This document shows, in pieces, positions 17,552 to 25,248 of a DNA stretch of 37,383 nt. The notes under the pieces were generated by a model. It was not told the origin of the DNA, made no database searches, and saw only the letters and a program-made list of their open reading frames with translations. This DNA is from an uncultured Clostridium sp. GTDB taxonomy: Bacteria; Bacillota; Clostridia; TANB77; CAG-508. A program made the position numbers and the translations under genes. Every line of letters begins with the position of its first letter. Positions within the stretch are counted from its first letter, which is position 1. The stretch covers positions 1-37,383 of the forward strand of contig CAOJFV010000009.1 in the NCBI GenBank assembly GCA_948434985.1, given 5' to 3'.

Positions 17552-18808
17552 CTAGCTATTACTAATCTTTAATATTTGCCCTGGATAAATCAAATTCGGA
17601 TTTCTTATCTGGTTCAGTCTTACAATATTTGCAACTGTTGTATGATAACGATTAGCAATATAAGTTAAATTATCTCCTCTTCCTACTCTATAGAAAGTTC
17701 CCCCTGTAGCATGTGTATCATTTGGACGCACAGCTCTTCTAATTAGTAACACTTGACCTGGATAAATTAAATTTGGATTTTGTATGTTATTTAGCATAAC
17801 AATACTATTAATTGTTGTTCCAAACCTTCTTGAAATTCTCCATAAATTATCTCCCCTTCTTACTGTGTAATATGTTGTAGTAGTAGATGTTGGTTCTGTA
17901 TTTGGTTTATCAGATGTTGTTATTTGTAATGTCTCTCCTATATAAATTAAGTTTGGATTTTGTATATTATTTAATTCTACAATTTGCTCTACTGTAGTTC
18001 CATATAATGCTGCTATTTTGGATAAAGTGTCACCTCTTTTTACTGTATAATATACAACATTCTTTATTTCCTCTGGTGATGGATCTATTGGATTTGGAAC
18101 TTCTCCACCACTTGATATAAATATTCCTTCTGTAAATCTATCTAAATCAACATTACCATCAATTCCTGGAACGTTACCTCTATCCCAATATTGAAAACCT
18201 ATCCAATTTTCCCATTTACCATTATCACTTGGTATACTCACTCCATATTGTGCAACCCATAATGGATAGATACTTGCAAGTTCACTAGAAAAAATAGTTC
18301 TAGCATCATATGTATTTGAATAAATAACCATTTCTTTACCTGTTAATTCTTGAGTCTTTTCTAAAAACACCTTAGATATATTATTTATTTCATATGTACT
18401 TAAATCTCCAAACACTTCAAAATCCATAGCAAGCTTGCAATTTGGTTCTGTTCCAGAAATAACTCTCGAAAAGAATTCTGCTTCCCTTATAGCTTCTTCT
18501 TCACTTCTTGCTCTAACAAAATGATAAAAGCCAATATTTAGCCCATTGCTTTTAGCATTATTATAGTTATTCCTAAATTCTGGATCTTCTAAATAATCCC
18601 CTTCACTCGCCTTTATGTATACAATATCAATCCCTGCATTTCTTACTTCAGTATAATTAATATATCCTTGATATGCACTTACATCAATTCCTCTATAAAT
18701 CATATTTCCTGATGGTTCTAGTGCAAATGCCACATTATAATACATAGTAAAAGAAGATAATAGTAATAGCCATACCAAGAAAAATATTTTAAAAAACTTT
18801 TTTCTCAT
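17552..18808 (-). CDS. Secreted GH25 muramidase with three LysM domains
   Basis: A 418-residue cell-wall hydrolase that cuts the MurNAc-GlcNAc bond of peptidoglycan. A signal peptide or uncleaved anchor covers residues 1-29. The GH25 domain (about 38-230) opens with [11 protein letters not shown] and has the catalytic-type acidic pair in [15 protein letters not shown] and WVAQYG are further family markers. Three LysM peptidoglycan-binding repeats lie at about 253-297, 311-356 and 372-418, each with RGD.L..IA/IS...GTT and NPNLIYPGQ, and are separated by Pro/Thr-rich linkers. The start has GGGAGG. Its leader contains a terminator-like palindrome (18828-18857) and a large folded element (18912-19047), so transcriptional attenuation is possible. 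Likely roles are cell separation or growth. Confidence 0.93.
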   Translation of the reverse strand: MRKKFFKIFFLVWLLLLSSFTMYYNVAFALEPSGNMIYRGIDVSAYQGYINYTEVRNAGIDIVYIKASEGDYLEDPEFRNNYNNAKSNGLNIGFYHFVRARSEEEAIREAEFFSRVISGTEPNCKLAMDFEVFGDLSTYEINNISKVFLEKTQELTGKEMVIYSNTYDARTIFSSELASIYPLWVAQYGVSIPSDNGKWENWIGFQYWDRGNVPGIDGNVDLDRFTEGIFISSGGEVPNPIDPSPEEIKNVVYYTVKRGDTLSKIAALYGTTVEQIVELNNIQNPNLIYIGETLQITTSDKPNTEPTSTTTTYYTVRRGDNLWRISRRFGTTINSIVMLNNIQNPNLIYPGQVLLIRRAVRPNDTHATGGTFYRVGRGDNLTYIANRYHTTVANIVRLNQIRNPNLIYPGQILKISNS

Positions 18809-18827
18809 ATATAACCTCCCACAAACA

Positions 18828-18857
18828 AAAATAGAGTAGAAATTTCTACTCTATTTT
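18828..18857 (-). terminator. 30-bp perfect palindrome upstream of the muramidase gene
   Basis: Bases 18828-18842 and 18843-18857 are perfect complements (core ATAGAGTAGAAATTTCTACT). On the minus strand the stem is followed by TTTTTGTTTG and then by the GGGAGG site of the muramidase gene 20 bases on. It would end transcripts arriving from the folded element at 18912-19047 before they enter the gene. Confidence 0.75.
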
Positions 18858-18911
18858 ATGAAATGTATTTAATTTTTGTTATCTTTTAAATCTATTTTTC
18901 CTACTATGAAA

Positions 18912-19047
18912 GGGGATTATATATTTATTTTAGAAATGAAGGATTTAAGCCACGTGGGGACCGCCGTGGGCTGTTAAGGCTTTGCCTGTTACAGCGCCAG
19001 TGGGAAGCTTATAATCTGGAATGTATAAAATAAATATCATAATCCCC
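18912..19047 (-). ncRNA. Structured RNA element C, candidate leader RNA of the muramidase gene
   Basis: The ends form a 21-bp stem with a single bulge: GGGGATTAT (18912-18920) and the next 12 bases pair with 19026-19047. Inside are CCACG/CGTGG (18950-18969) with a ten-base GC-rich loop, and GCTGT..GGC/GCC..ACAGC (18970-18995). This block is far more G+C-rich than its surroundings. On the minus strand TTGTGT-N18-TACAAT (-10 at 19055-19050) places a start at or just inside the stem, and a terminator follows at 18857-18828, so a riboswitch-like or stand-alone RNA is plausible. I do not recognise the class; raiA-type RNA is a guess that I cannot verify. Confidence 0.6.
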
Positions 19048-19071
19048 TAATTGTATATACTTTTAATATTA

Positions 19072-20028
19072 TTACACAATAAATAATCCTATCATATAAA
19101 TAGCATAAATTATTAGATACGCAAATCCATTAGTCCTAGTCATCTTATTCTTTGCTCCAATAAATGGAAATAAAGCAAGAAGTATTGTTGCAATAATTAA
19201 AACTAAAATTTGATTATTATAGCTTGCACTATATGTAATAGGCGTAATAACTGAAGATACTCCTAATATAAGTAATATATTAAATATGTTTGAACCTAAA
19301 ATATTTCCTATCGCAATATCGCTATCACCTTTAAATGCTGCTGTTACAGATGTTACCAACTCTGGAAGACTTGTACCAATTGCAATAATAGTTAAACTTA
19401 TTACTTTTTCACTAATATTAAATGCTTTAGCTATCGTAATAGAATGATTTACTACTAAATCTCCACCAATTTTTAATCCTACTATTCCAAGTATAATCCA
19501 AAGAATACATTTTATTATAGAATATTTTTCTTCTGTTTTTATTTCTACCAAAACATCTTTATTTTCAAACTTTTCTCCTTTTTTTCCCATATAAATAGTA
19601 TAAATAATAAACAAAATAAATAATCCAATTAGAAATATTCCTTCTCCCCTTGCAATATCTGCTCCTATATTGCATAATACAAATAATACTACAGTAACAA
19701 ATAGAGTCATTGGTATTTCAATTAATCTTGTCTCTTTTTTAAATTCAACTGGCTTAATAACAGCTGATAATCCTAAAATTAGTAGCAAATTGCATAAATT
19801 GCTACCAATCACATTACCTACTGCCATATCAGGATATCCTTCAAGTGCTGAAGTAATACTAACAAATAATTCAGGCATAGATGTTCCAATAGATACAATT
19901 GTAAGCCCTATAATAATTTCTGGTATATGAAATTTCTTAGCAATTTTAGAAGAACCATCAACTAAAAAATCTGCTCCTTTTATTAATAGTATAAATCCTA
20001 AAATAATTAAAATCACTTGAACTATCAT
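19072..20028 (-). CDS. Calcium/sodium antiporter, CaCA family (YrbG/CaxA type)
   Basis: A 318-residue integral membrane exchanger with about ten helices. The two inverted alpha repeats are clear: IVSIGTSMPELFVS in the first half and IAIGTSLPELVTS in the second, each followed by AxGNxxGSNxxNxLLILG. The acidic residue in each PEL is the cation ligand. It exchanges Ca2+ or a related cation for Na+ or H+. I use the ATG at 20026-20028, since GGAGGG lies at the right distance; the upstream ATG at 20052 would place that site inside codons 5-6. It stands alone on the minus strand, behind a promoter region shared back to back with RNA element B. Confidence 0.9.
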   Translation of the reverse strand: MIVQVILIILGFILLIKGADFLVDGSSKIAKKFHIPEIIIGLTIVSIGTSMPELFVSITSALEGYPDMAVGNVIGSNLCNLLLILGLSAVIKPVEFKKETRLIEIPMTLFVTVVLFVLCNIGADIARGEGIFLIGLFILFIIYTIYMGKKGEKFENKDVLVEIKTEEKYSIIKCILWIILGIVGLKIGGDLVVNHSITIAKAFNISEKVISLTIIAIGTSLPELVTSVTAAFKGDSDIAIGNILGSNIFNILLILGVSSVITPITYSASYNNQILVLIIATILLALFPFIGAKNKMTRTNGFAYLIIYAIYMIGLFIV

Positions 20029-20081
20029 ATATTGCCCTCCTTGTATTAACAACTCTACTATCTTATATCTATTTTAATTGC

Positions 20082-20110
20082 TTGTCAATGCTTAGTTACA
20101 AAACTATAAT
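20082..20110 (+). promoter_or_regulatory. Sigma-A promoter upstream of RNA element B
   Basis: TTGTCA (20082-20087), 17 bases, TATAAT (20105-20110), one mismatch in total. The start near 20117 is about 17 bases before the element's outer stem. A minus-strand TTGACA (20089-20084) overlaps its -35 and probably belongs to the antiporter gene. Confidence 0.7.
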
Positions 20111-20133
20111 TACTAGTTACTACATAATATAAC

Positions 20134-20297
20134 AGCAACAAAAGTAATCTTGGAAATCTACATTTTTAAGCCGCGTAAGCGACCAAACGAGAGCTAAAAG
20201 CTCGAGTGCGATTAGGAGCAACCGTCAAATTTTATGTTTTTTTGGTTGCGACGCCAAGGCTTATAAAATGTAGATTAGAAAGATACTTTTAGTTGCT
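20134..20297 (+). ncRNA. Structured RNA-like element, copy B
   Basis: A second copy of the element at 17369-17530, with the same order of parts over 164 bases. The outer stem (20134-20146 with 20284-20297) has one bulge. The second stem pairs CTACATTTTTAAGCC with GGCTTATAAAATGTAG. Hairpins: CGC-GTAA-GCG (20172-20181, identical), GAGCT/AGCTC (20191-20203), GCAACC/GGTTGC (20218-20249). Compared with copy A, the AAACC/GGTTT pairs became AAGCC/GGCTT and GCAC/GTGC became GAGC/GCTC: pairing is kept while sequence changes, as in a functional RNA. A consensus plus-strand promoter lies just upstream. Its class is unknown. Confidence 0.7.
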
Positions 20298-20332
20298 ATT
20301 AAAGTAAAGCTATTATCTACTAATTACTACAA

Positions 20333-20355
20333 AAGGACGTGTTATCCACGTCCTT
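20333..20355 (-). terminator. Terminator of the padR-pspC-DUF1700-DUF4097 operon
   Basis: AAGGACGTG (20333-20341) pairs with CACGTCCTT (20347-20355) around a five-base loop, followed on the minus strand by TTTTG. It lies just beyond the restored stop codon of the DUF4097 gene at 20365. Confidence 0.8.
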
Positions 20356-20364
20356 CTATATGTA

Positions 20365-21322
20365 TTATTTCTCCAACCTAATATTTCCAGAAACTGTTTC
20401 TATATTTAACTCTACATATGGTTCAACTCCCATAACATTTCTTCTATTAGGAAGAGTTACATTTCCAGAAACACTTTTAGTCCCGAATTTCACAATTTGA
20501 TTCTTGGTTTAAGTACATTCTTACATTTCCAGAAGTTGTTTTTACTCTTGAATCTCCTGTCACTTTAAAATCATCACTTTTTACATCTCCAGAAACACTT
20601 GTTAATTCCACATTTCCTTCAAGTTCTTTAATTTCAATAGTTCCTGAAGTAGTTTTTGCTTCTATTTTTCCTTTTGCACTTTCAACTCTAATATCTCCTG
20701 AAACTGTTTTTAATCTTAAATCTTCATCTATTAGATGTTGTAATTTAATATCTCCAGATATGCTTTCTATCTTGATATTTTTTGCCTCAACATCTGCCAT
20801 TTTAATATCTCCACTAGTTGAAGATATAGTTAAATCTTCAAATTTCAAACTTTCTTCTACTTCTACATCTCCAGATACAGATTTAATTTCTAAGCTTTCT
20901 TTATATGTTTTTGGAATATAAATATCATATACAGTTTGGTTCATAAATCCTATATAAAATATGTAAAAACGTGGTTTAGTATTTTCATTAATTGTTACTC
21001 TAGAAGATGTCTTGTTTACTTCGAATAATTGATTTTCTTCTAAATTTTTATACGAATATTGTACTACTCTTATTTCATCATCATCTGTGAAAAACACATT
21101 TAAATCAGATGCTTTAAATTCCAAGTTTATTTTTTTAATATCTGTTATATCAATTTTTTCTTCTTTTTGTATATGCTCTCCTTTTCTTAAATCGCTTAAA
21201 TCTCTAAAACTCATAAACCAATTCCATCCTTTATTTTGAATTGCAAACATTAAAATATTGCAAAGAGTAATTACAAAAATAATTAGTATAATAATTAGTA
21301 CTACAATTCCCATTTTTCTCAT
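20365..21322 (-). CDS. DUF4097/LiaG-like envelope protein, +1 frameshift at CGG near the 3' end
   Basis: An N-terminal membrane helix (residues about 5-28) is followed by a beta-helix-like repeat region with recurring SVSGDI/TSGTI motifs, typical of DUF4097. The first frame stops at TAA 20477 after NQESNCEIRD. Skipping the C of the CGG codon at 20483-20485 gives GTKSVSGNVTLPN and later ELNIETVSGNIRLEK, which are two more repeats of the same type, and a stop at 20365 directly before the operon terminator. The restored protein has about 318 residues. It is the last gene of the padR operon and overlaps nothing; its ATG is one base from the DUF1700 stop. In the family it is linked to envelope stress sensing, with no defined activity. 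Confidence 0.85.
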
Positions 21323-21323
21323 T

Positions 21324-21980
21324 TTAGTCCTCCCCCAATTTAAACATTAACTTTATAATATTTTCTATTAATGATGCAATTAAAAAGATAATCCATGAAA
21401 TATACCATATTCCAAATGTAAAACTAATCACTAAATATATAATCACTGTTAATGTCCATAATATTGAATCTATTGCTTTTTTTATTTCTTTATTTTTATC
21501 TTTTTTACCTTTCCATTCCTTAAACTCTTCTACCATTGTATCTTCATATTTTGTATATTTTGGCTTTGTCATAAAATGATAAATCATAATACAAGTAGAA
21601 AATCCTGCAATTGCAAGAAATGTTGACGCTGTTATAAAATCAGGAAGATTTAATTCGTCTAACACAACGCATACAATTAGACTTAAAATATATAGTCCAA
21701 CACAAATAGAAACAACTAATGCTGTCTTTTTTCTTGCAACTTCTGTATATCCTTTATGAATTGGATTATTTTTATTTAATTCTTCAATTAATTCATCTAC
21801 ATTTCCAATTTCTTTTATTACTATTTGTAATGCTTCTTCCTCCTTTTTTCCTTGTTTTATTAAATCCTCATACTTATCCTCTGCATTTGAAATAATTTCA
21901 TCTTTTAAATCATTTGCTCTTTTAGTATTTGGTGCATTTTCAAACAAAGTATTTACTTCTCTTCTAATTTTTTCATTCAT
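21324..21980 (-). CDS. DUF1700/permease-prefix (HAAS-like) membrane protein
   Basis: A 218-residue protein. The soluble N-terminal helical part (about 1-75, with ANDLKDEIISNAEDKYEDL and EEEALQIVIKEIGNVDELIEEL) is the HAAS/DUF1700 type found beside PadR regulators. Four hydrophobic segments follow in two pairs (about 88-108, 118-137 and 170-215), separated by a charged cytoplasmic loop. It lies between pspC and the DUF4097 gene in a compact operon. In related operons these proteins are thought to sense or transmit envelope stress, but a mechanism is not established. Confidence 0.8.
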   Translation of the reverse strand: MNEKIRREVNTLFENAPNTKRANDLKDEIISNAEDKYEDLIKQGKKEEEALQIVIKEIGNVDELIEELNKNNPIHKGYTEVARKKTALVVSICVGLYILSLIVCVVLDELNLPDFITASTFLAIAGFSTCIMIYHFMTKPKYTKYEDTMVEEFKEWKGKKDKNKEIKKAIDSILWTLTVIIYLVISFTFGIWYISWIIFLIASLIENIIKLMFKLGED

Positions 21981-22001
21981 TGTTCTATTTCCCCCTTCTA
22001 T

Positions 22002-22196
22002 TCAAACAACATCTGATTTTCTTGGCATAACAACTGCTGCTACAATGTAAGCAATAATTCCGCCACCCCAACAACAAGAAAACAAAATCCATCCTAAGCG
22101 TACAAGAGTTGCATCTATATCAAAATATTCTGCAATTCCTCCACATACTCCATCTAATTTCTTTCCTTGTTCGATTTTATATAACCTTTTCTGCAT
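22002..22196 (-). CDS. PspC domain protein
   Basis: A 64-residue PspC-only protein, the usual length in Bacillota. LYKIEQGKKLDGVCGGIAEYFDIDATLVRLGW is the canonical PspC block: a juxtamembrane motif then a single membrane helix (about 31-55) with a CCWGGG kink. PspC proteins take part in envelope stress responses. It sits 15 bases after padR and 22 bases before the DUF1700 gene, with GGAGGAA as its ribosome site. Confidence 0.93.
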   Translation of the reverse strand: MQKRLYKIEQGKKLDGVCGGIAEYFDIDATLVRLGWILFSCCWGGGIIAYIVAAVVMPRKSDVV

Positions 22197-22210
22197 ATTT
22201 TTTCCTCCTT

Positions 22211-22531
22211 CTAAATTAATTTATCAATAAGTTCTTTGGTTAAGTTCCATTCTTCTATACTCTTTTTATAAAACTCAATTCCATCATTTGTAATAGAATA
22301 ATATCGACGTCTTGCACCACTATTTCCTTCTCCCCAAAAAGATGTAATATATCCCGCTTCTTCTAGTCTTCTAAATGCACAATAAAGTGTTGCATCATTT
22401 AATTCATATCGATTATTTGTCTTTTCCTTAATTGATTTATTAATTTCATAGCCATAACTATTTCCCCTCATTAAATGAGCCAGAATTATTGTTTCTGTGT
22501 GTCCACGAATAATATCTGCTCGAATCGACAT
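22211..22531 (-). CDS. PadR-family transcriptional regulator
   Basis: A 106-residue winged-helix repressor of the short PadR type. The N-terminal GHTETIILAHLMRGNSYGYEINK, then LNDATLYCAFRRLEEAGYI and GARRRYYSIT (the wing), are typical. It heads the padR-pspC-DUF1700-DUF4097 operon, and a perfect 14-bp dyad over its own promoter suggests autorepression. The effector is unknown; in such operons it is presumed to be an envelope signal. Confidence 0.93.
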   Translation of the reverse strand: MSIRADIIRGHTETIILAHLMRGNSYGYEINKSIKEKTNNRYELNDATLYCAFRRLEEAGYITSFWGEGNSGARRRYYSITNDGIEFYKKSIEEWNLTKELIDKLI

Positions 22532-22559
22532 ATTATCACCTACCTTTTTTCATATTAGC

Positions 22560-22588
22560 ATTATATATCAATATACCTTATCTGTCAA
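22560..22588 (-). promoter_or_regulatory. Perfect sigma-A promoter of the padR operon
   Basis: On the minus strand TTGACA (22588-22583), 17 bases, TATAAT (22565-22560): both hexamers and the spacing are ideal, so tight repression would be needed to keep the operon silent. Confidence 0.9.
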
Positions 22589-22600
22589 GGTATATTGATA
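22566..22600 (-). promoter_or_regulatory. 14-bp perfect dyad operator over the padR promoter
   Basis: TATCAATATACCTT (22566-22579) and AAGGTATATTGATA (22587-22600) are perfect inverted repeats with a seven-base loop. One arm fills most of the promoter spacer and the loop holds the -35. This is the likely PadR binding site. Confidence 0.8.
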
Positions 22601-22610
22601 AAAAATATAT

Positions 22611-22639
22611 TAAAGAGTTGCATTATTTGCAACTCTTTA
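22611..22639 (-). terminator. Terminator of the DUF84-sigma-DUF3221 unit
   Basis: TAAAGAGTTGCA (22611-22622) pairs perfectly over 12 bases with TGCAACTCTTTA (22628-22639), loop TTATT. On the minus strand ATATATTTTTT follows. Confidence 0.85.
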
Positions 22640-22653
22640 ACTAAATATTTATA

Positions 22654-23659
22654 TTACTCTTCTATTTTTTCAAGTTTTAGTACATCAATCTGAGCTGGAT
22701 ATGTTTCCATTACAATGCCTGTATATGTAATTTCTACTTTATCTCCTACTTTAAGTTCTATTCTTTCTCCATTTGGAAAACCTACCATAACCTTATCTCC
22801 GCATATTTTTGTCGTTTTGTGGGTTTACAAAAAATAGATTTTCTTTTACTTCTAATACCTCTCCTATAAATGTTGGTCCGTAATCATAATATATTGTGTT
22901 TTTAGGATATATAGATATAGTATAAGGTTCATATATTTTTGCATTTTCATCTACATAACAAATTTCAGCATAAAGTGCAAGTGTTAGTTCTATATAATCT
23001 CCATCTTCTATTTCAGTAATTCCATAAAAACTTCCTGGGAAATCATCATTTGTTGTTATGATTCTATCTTTCTCGCTTGAAAATTTATCTCTTGTACTAT
23101 CGTGTCTTATTTTATAATTACCTTCTTTTGTATATTCCACATCTGTAAGAATCAAATCCCCTTCAGTTGTCCATTGTGCAACTCTTAGAATATCTGGTGT
23201 TCTATTTTTACTATTAATTCCAGTATTTTTAATGAATTCATCTAAAATTCCTTTGTTGTAAATATTCTTATATGAAATAATTAGACATCTATCTTTTAAT
23301 GCTTGTTCAAATGTATATTCTTTTGGCAACTGTTCTAATGGTACATATTTTGTGTTTTGCACTTTATTTTCTTCATTATTATTGCTTTTCAAGTTTTCGT
23401 CTGTATGATCTTCATAATTCATAAATAAGCTACCAATATATATTTTATTATTTCCATCTATTATATTATAATCAATTATTTTATATCCTAACCCAATGTA
23501 CATAGTGGTTCCACCATCTTTTAACACTTTATATTGTACTGCAAATATTGGTGGTTTATTATTTTTTATTCGATAACTATCTACTGCAAAAAATAGCATT
23601 CCTAATAATAAAATTCCTATAATAATTAAAATAATTACAATCCCTATTCTCTTTTTCAT
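22654..23659 (-). CDS. Membrane-anchored DUF3221-type protein, +1 frameshift at CGG near the 3' end
   Basis: An N-terminal membrane helix (residues about 4-25) and an extracytoplasmic domain. The last part of the first frame, FIGEVLEVKENLFFVNP, is the start of a DUF3221 (YobA-like, OB-type) domain, but the frame stops at TAA 22793 two codons after a CGG at 22799-22801. Skipping the C continues with GDKVMVGFPNGERIELKVGD, then VEITYTGIVMETYPAQI, the expected second half of that domain, to a stop at 22654 just before the terminator. A one-base shift in the A run at 22805-22809 would also join the frames. The restored length is about 334 residues. It follows the sigma-factor gene by 22 bases and may be under its control. 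Confidence 0.8.
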
Positions 23660-23681
23660 TTTCTCACCTTTTTCCTTTCTG

Positions 23682-24596
23682 CTATTTAGACGAATTTGTT
23701 TTTCTTTTTTGTTGGTGTTTTTGAAAAATTATTAAAAAAATTATTGAAATTATTAAAAATATTCCCGAAATACCTAATAAATAAAAGTTATTTGTTTGTA
23801 CCTCCTCTAGTATTTTTTCTGGAACTTGAAGTGTATTTTCAAATTTTTCGCTTTCTAATATATTTTTTCTTTCATTATCGACTGTATATGTATCTTTTGA
23901 AATCTCATTCTCCTTTTTAGTATTACTTTCTTGTATATTCTCTTGTACATTCTCTTGTACATTCTCTTGATTTGTTTGTTCATTTTTTATTTCTGTATTT
24001 TCTTGTATATTACTTTTTTTCTTTGTAGATTGACTTAATAAAAATGCAATAGCAAACACTAAACTTGTTGTAAGATTTACTAAAGATATTTTTAAAGTTT
24101 GTATAGCTCTATAATATTTCCATTGGACTGTTCCCATTGGCATATTTAGTAAAGTGGCAATCTGTCTAAACTTTAATCTAGATAACACTTTTAACGAAAT
24201 TATTTCTTGTTCTTCTTTATCTAAACCACTAATAAGTTTTTGATAGTTCTCTTTCTCTATTATATCTTCTATATTTGTATCTTCATCAATTAATTCATAA
24301 ATTTCTTCTAAACAAATTTCTTTTTTATTTTTTCTAAAATATGATATTGCTTCATTTTTGGTAACAGTATATAACCAAGTAGTTTCTTTTTCACTAGGCA
24401 GTTTTTCTTTTGGCATATCAATAATTTTTGCAAATACATTTTGCATTACATCTTCTGCATTTTCCTTATTTTTCAAAATTGAAAACGCAATACTATAAAC
24501 TAAATCGTTATAGTTTTCGTATAATTCTTTTTGTACTTTTTCTCCTAATCTTTGTTTTTTCATTAATTCGTGTAATTTTACTTTATCTATTTTCAT
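23682..24596 (-). CDS. ECF-type RNA polymerase sigma factor with C-terminal membrane segments
   Basis: A 304-residue protein. Sigma region 2 lies at about 28-95 (YSIAFSILKNKENAEDVMQNVFAKI, then TTWLYTVTKNEAISYFRKNKK) and region 4 at about 125-172 (LDKEEQEIISL, LKFRQIATLLNMPMGTVQWKYYRA). Unlike ordinary ECF factors of about 170-190 residues, it continues with a hydrophobic segment (about 174-190), a Gln/Asn/Glu-rich linker with ENVQENVQENIQE repeats, and a second membrane helix (about 277-296). It probably combines sigma factor and membrane anchor in one chain, with the linker outside. It lies six bases after the restored stop of the DUF84 gene. Confidence 0.88.
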   Translation of the reverse strand: MKIDKVKLHELMKKQRLGEKVQKELYENYNDLVYSIAFSILKNKENAEDVMQNVFAKIIDMPKEKLPSEKETTWLYTVTKNEAISYFRKNKKEICLEEIYELIDEDTNIEDIIEKENYQKLISGLDKEEQEIISLKVLSRLKFRQIATLLNMPMGTVQWKYYRAIQTLKISLVNLTTSLVFAIAFLLSQSTKKKSNIQENTEIKNEQTNQENVQENVQENIQESNTKKENEISKDTYTVDNERKNILESEKFENTLQVPEKILEEVQTNNFYLLGISGIFLIISIIFLIIFQKHQQKRKTNSSK

Positions 24597-24602
24597 TATT
24601 TA

Positions 24603-25137
24603 TTATCTCCACTTATCTCCATTTATATATTTGGTTAAAGCCATAATAAATGCACTTTCTGTTAAATCTATCCTTGATATTTCTCCATATGTTAAATCCC
24701 CGAATTGCTCCTCCTCTATTATGTCTTTCATTATCTTTTGTAAATACTTTATCCATTACTTTACTTAAATCTGTATCTATAATATCTTTTACTAACCTTT
24801 CAGGTACTGGAAATGATGCACTTGTACCATAACTTTCAAAATCAGTATTATCTTCAATCACTGCAAGATTTGTAATCATCCATCTTCCAAGTGTATTATA
24901 AATTCCACTTTCACTTGAAATATATAAATCTGCTTTTATATTGTTTTCTTTGCAATATGTTTTTAAGTTCTTTACTCTATTTTTTGCACCTATATATATT
25001 TCATCATTTACAGGTTCTTCACTTACATTAGAATCTACTTTTATTCCTTCAATTTCTATATCATCAAAATACTTTTGTAATGCTCTTTTTGCACCTTCTA
25101 TTTTTCCTTCATTTTTTGTTGCAATCAATACTTTCAT
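24603..25137 (-). CDS. DUF84/YjjX-type inosine/xanthosine triphosphatase, +1 frameshift at CGG
   Basis: The family hydrolyses non-canonical purine triphosphates (ITP, XTP). The start MKVLIATKNEGKIEGAKRAL is the NTP-binding TxNxxK motif, and EEPVNDEIYIGAKNR and SSESGIY are family motifs. The first frame runs past HNRGGAI into RGFNIWRNIKDRF, unlike the family, and stops at 24613. Skipping the C of CGG (24700-24702) gives GDLTYGEISRIDLTESAFIM, then ALTKYINGD, the conserved family C-terminus, ending at 24603, seven bases before the sigma gene start. The restored length of 177 residues is normal. This is the clearest of the five cases because the expected family sequence is well defined on both sides of the break. 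Confidence 0.88.
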
Positions 25138-25212
25138 ATAATTTTCATCCTTTTTTATACTTTAATTTTCTCAAATCATATCATATTTTAAAAAATAATA
25201 CAACAACAGAAA

Positions 25213-25238
25213 AAAACCGTATGTAAACATACGGTTTT
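25213..25238 (-). terminator. Terminator of the GGGtGRT operon
   Basis: AAAACCGTATGT (25213-25224) and ACATACGGTTTT (25227-25238) are inverted repeats; on the minus strand the stem is followed by a further run of T. It lies 10 bases after the stop of the GGGtGRT gene. Confidence 0.9.
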
Positions 25239-25248
25239 GAATTTATTT

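Noticed and set aside
18950..18970. T-box motif in element C (GTGGGGACCGC)
   Set aside because: Only a partial resemblance to the T-box bulge sequence; no specifier loop, antiterminator or aminoacyl-tRNA gene follows.
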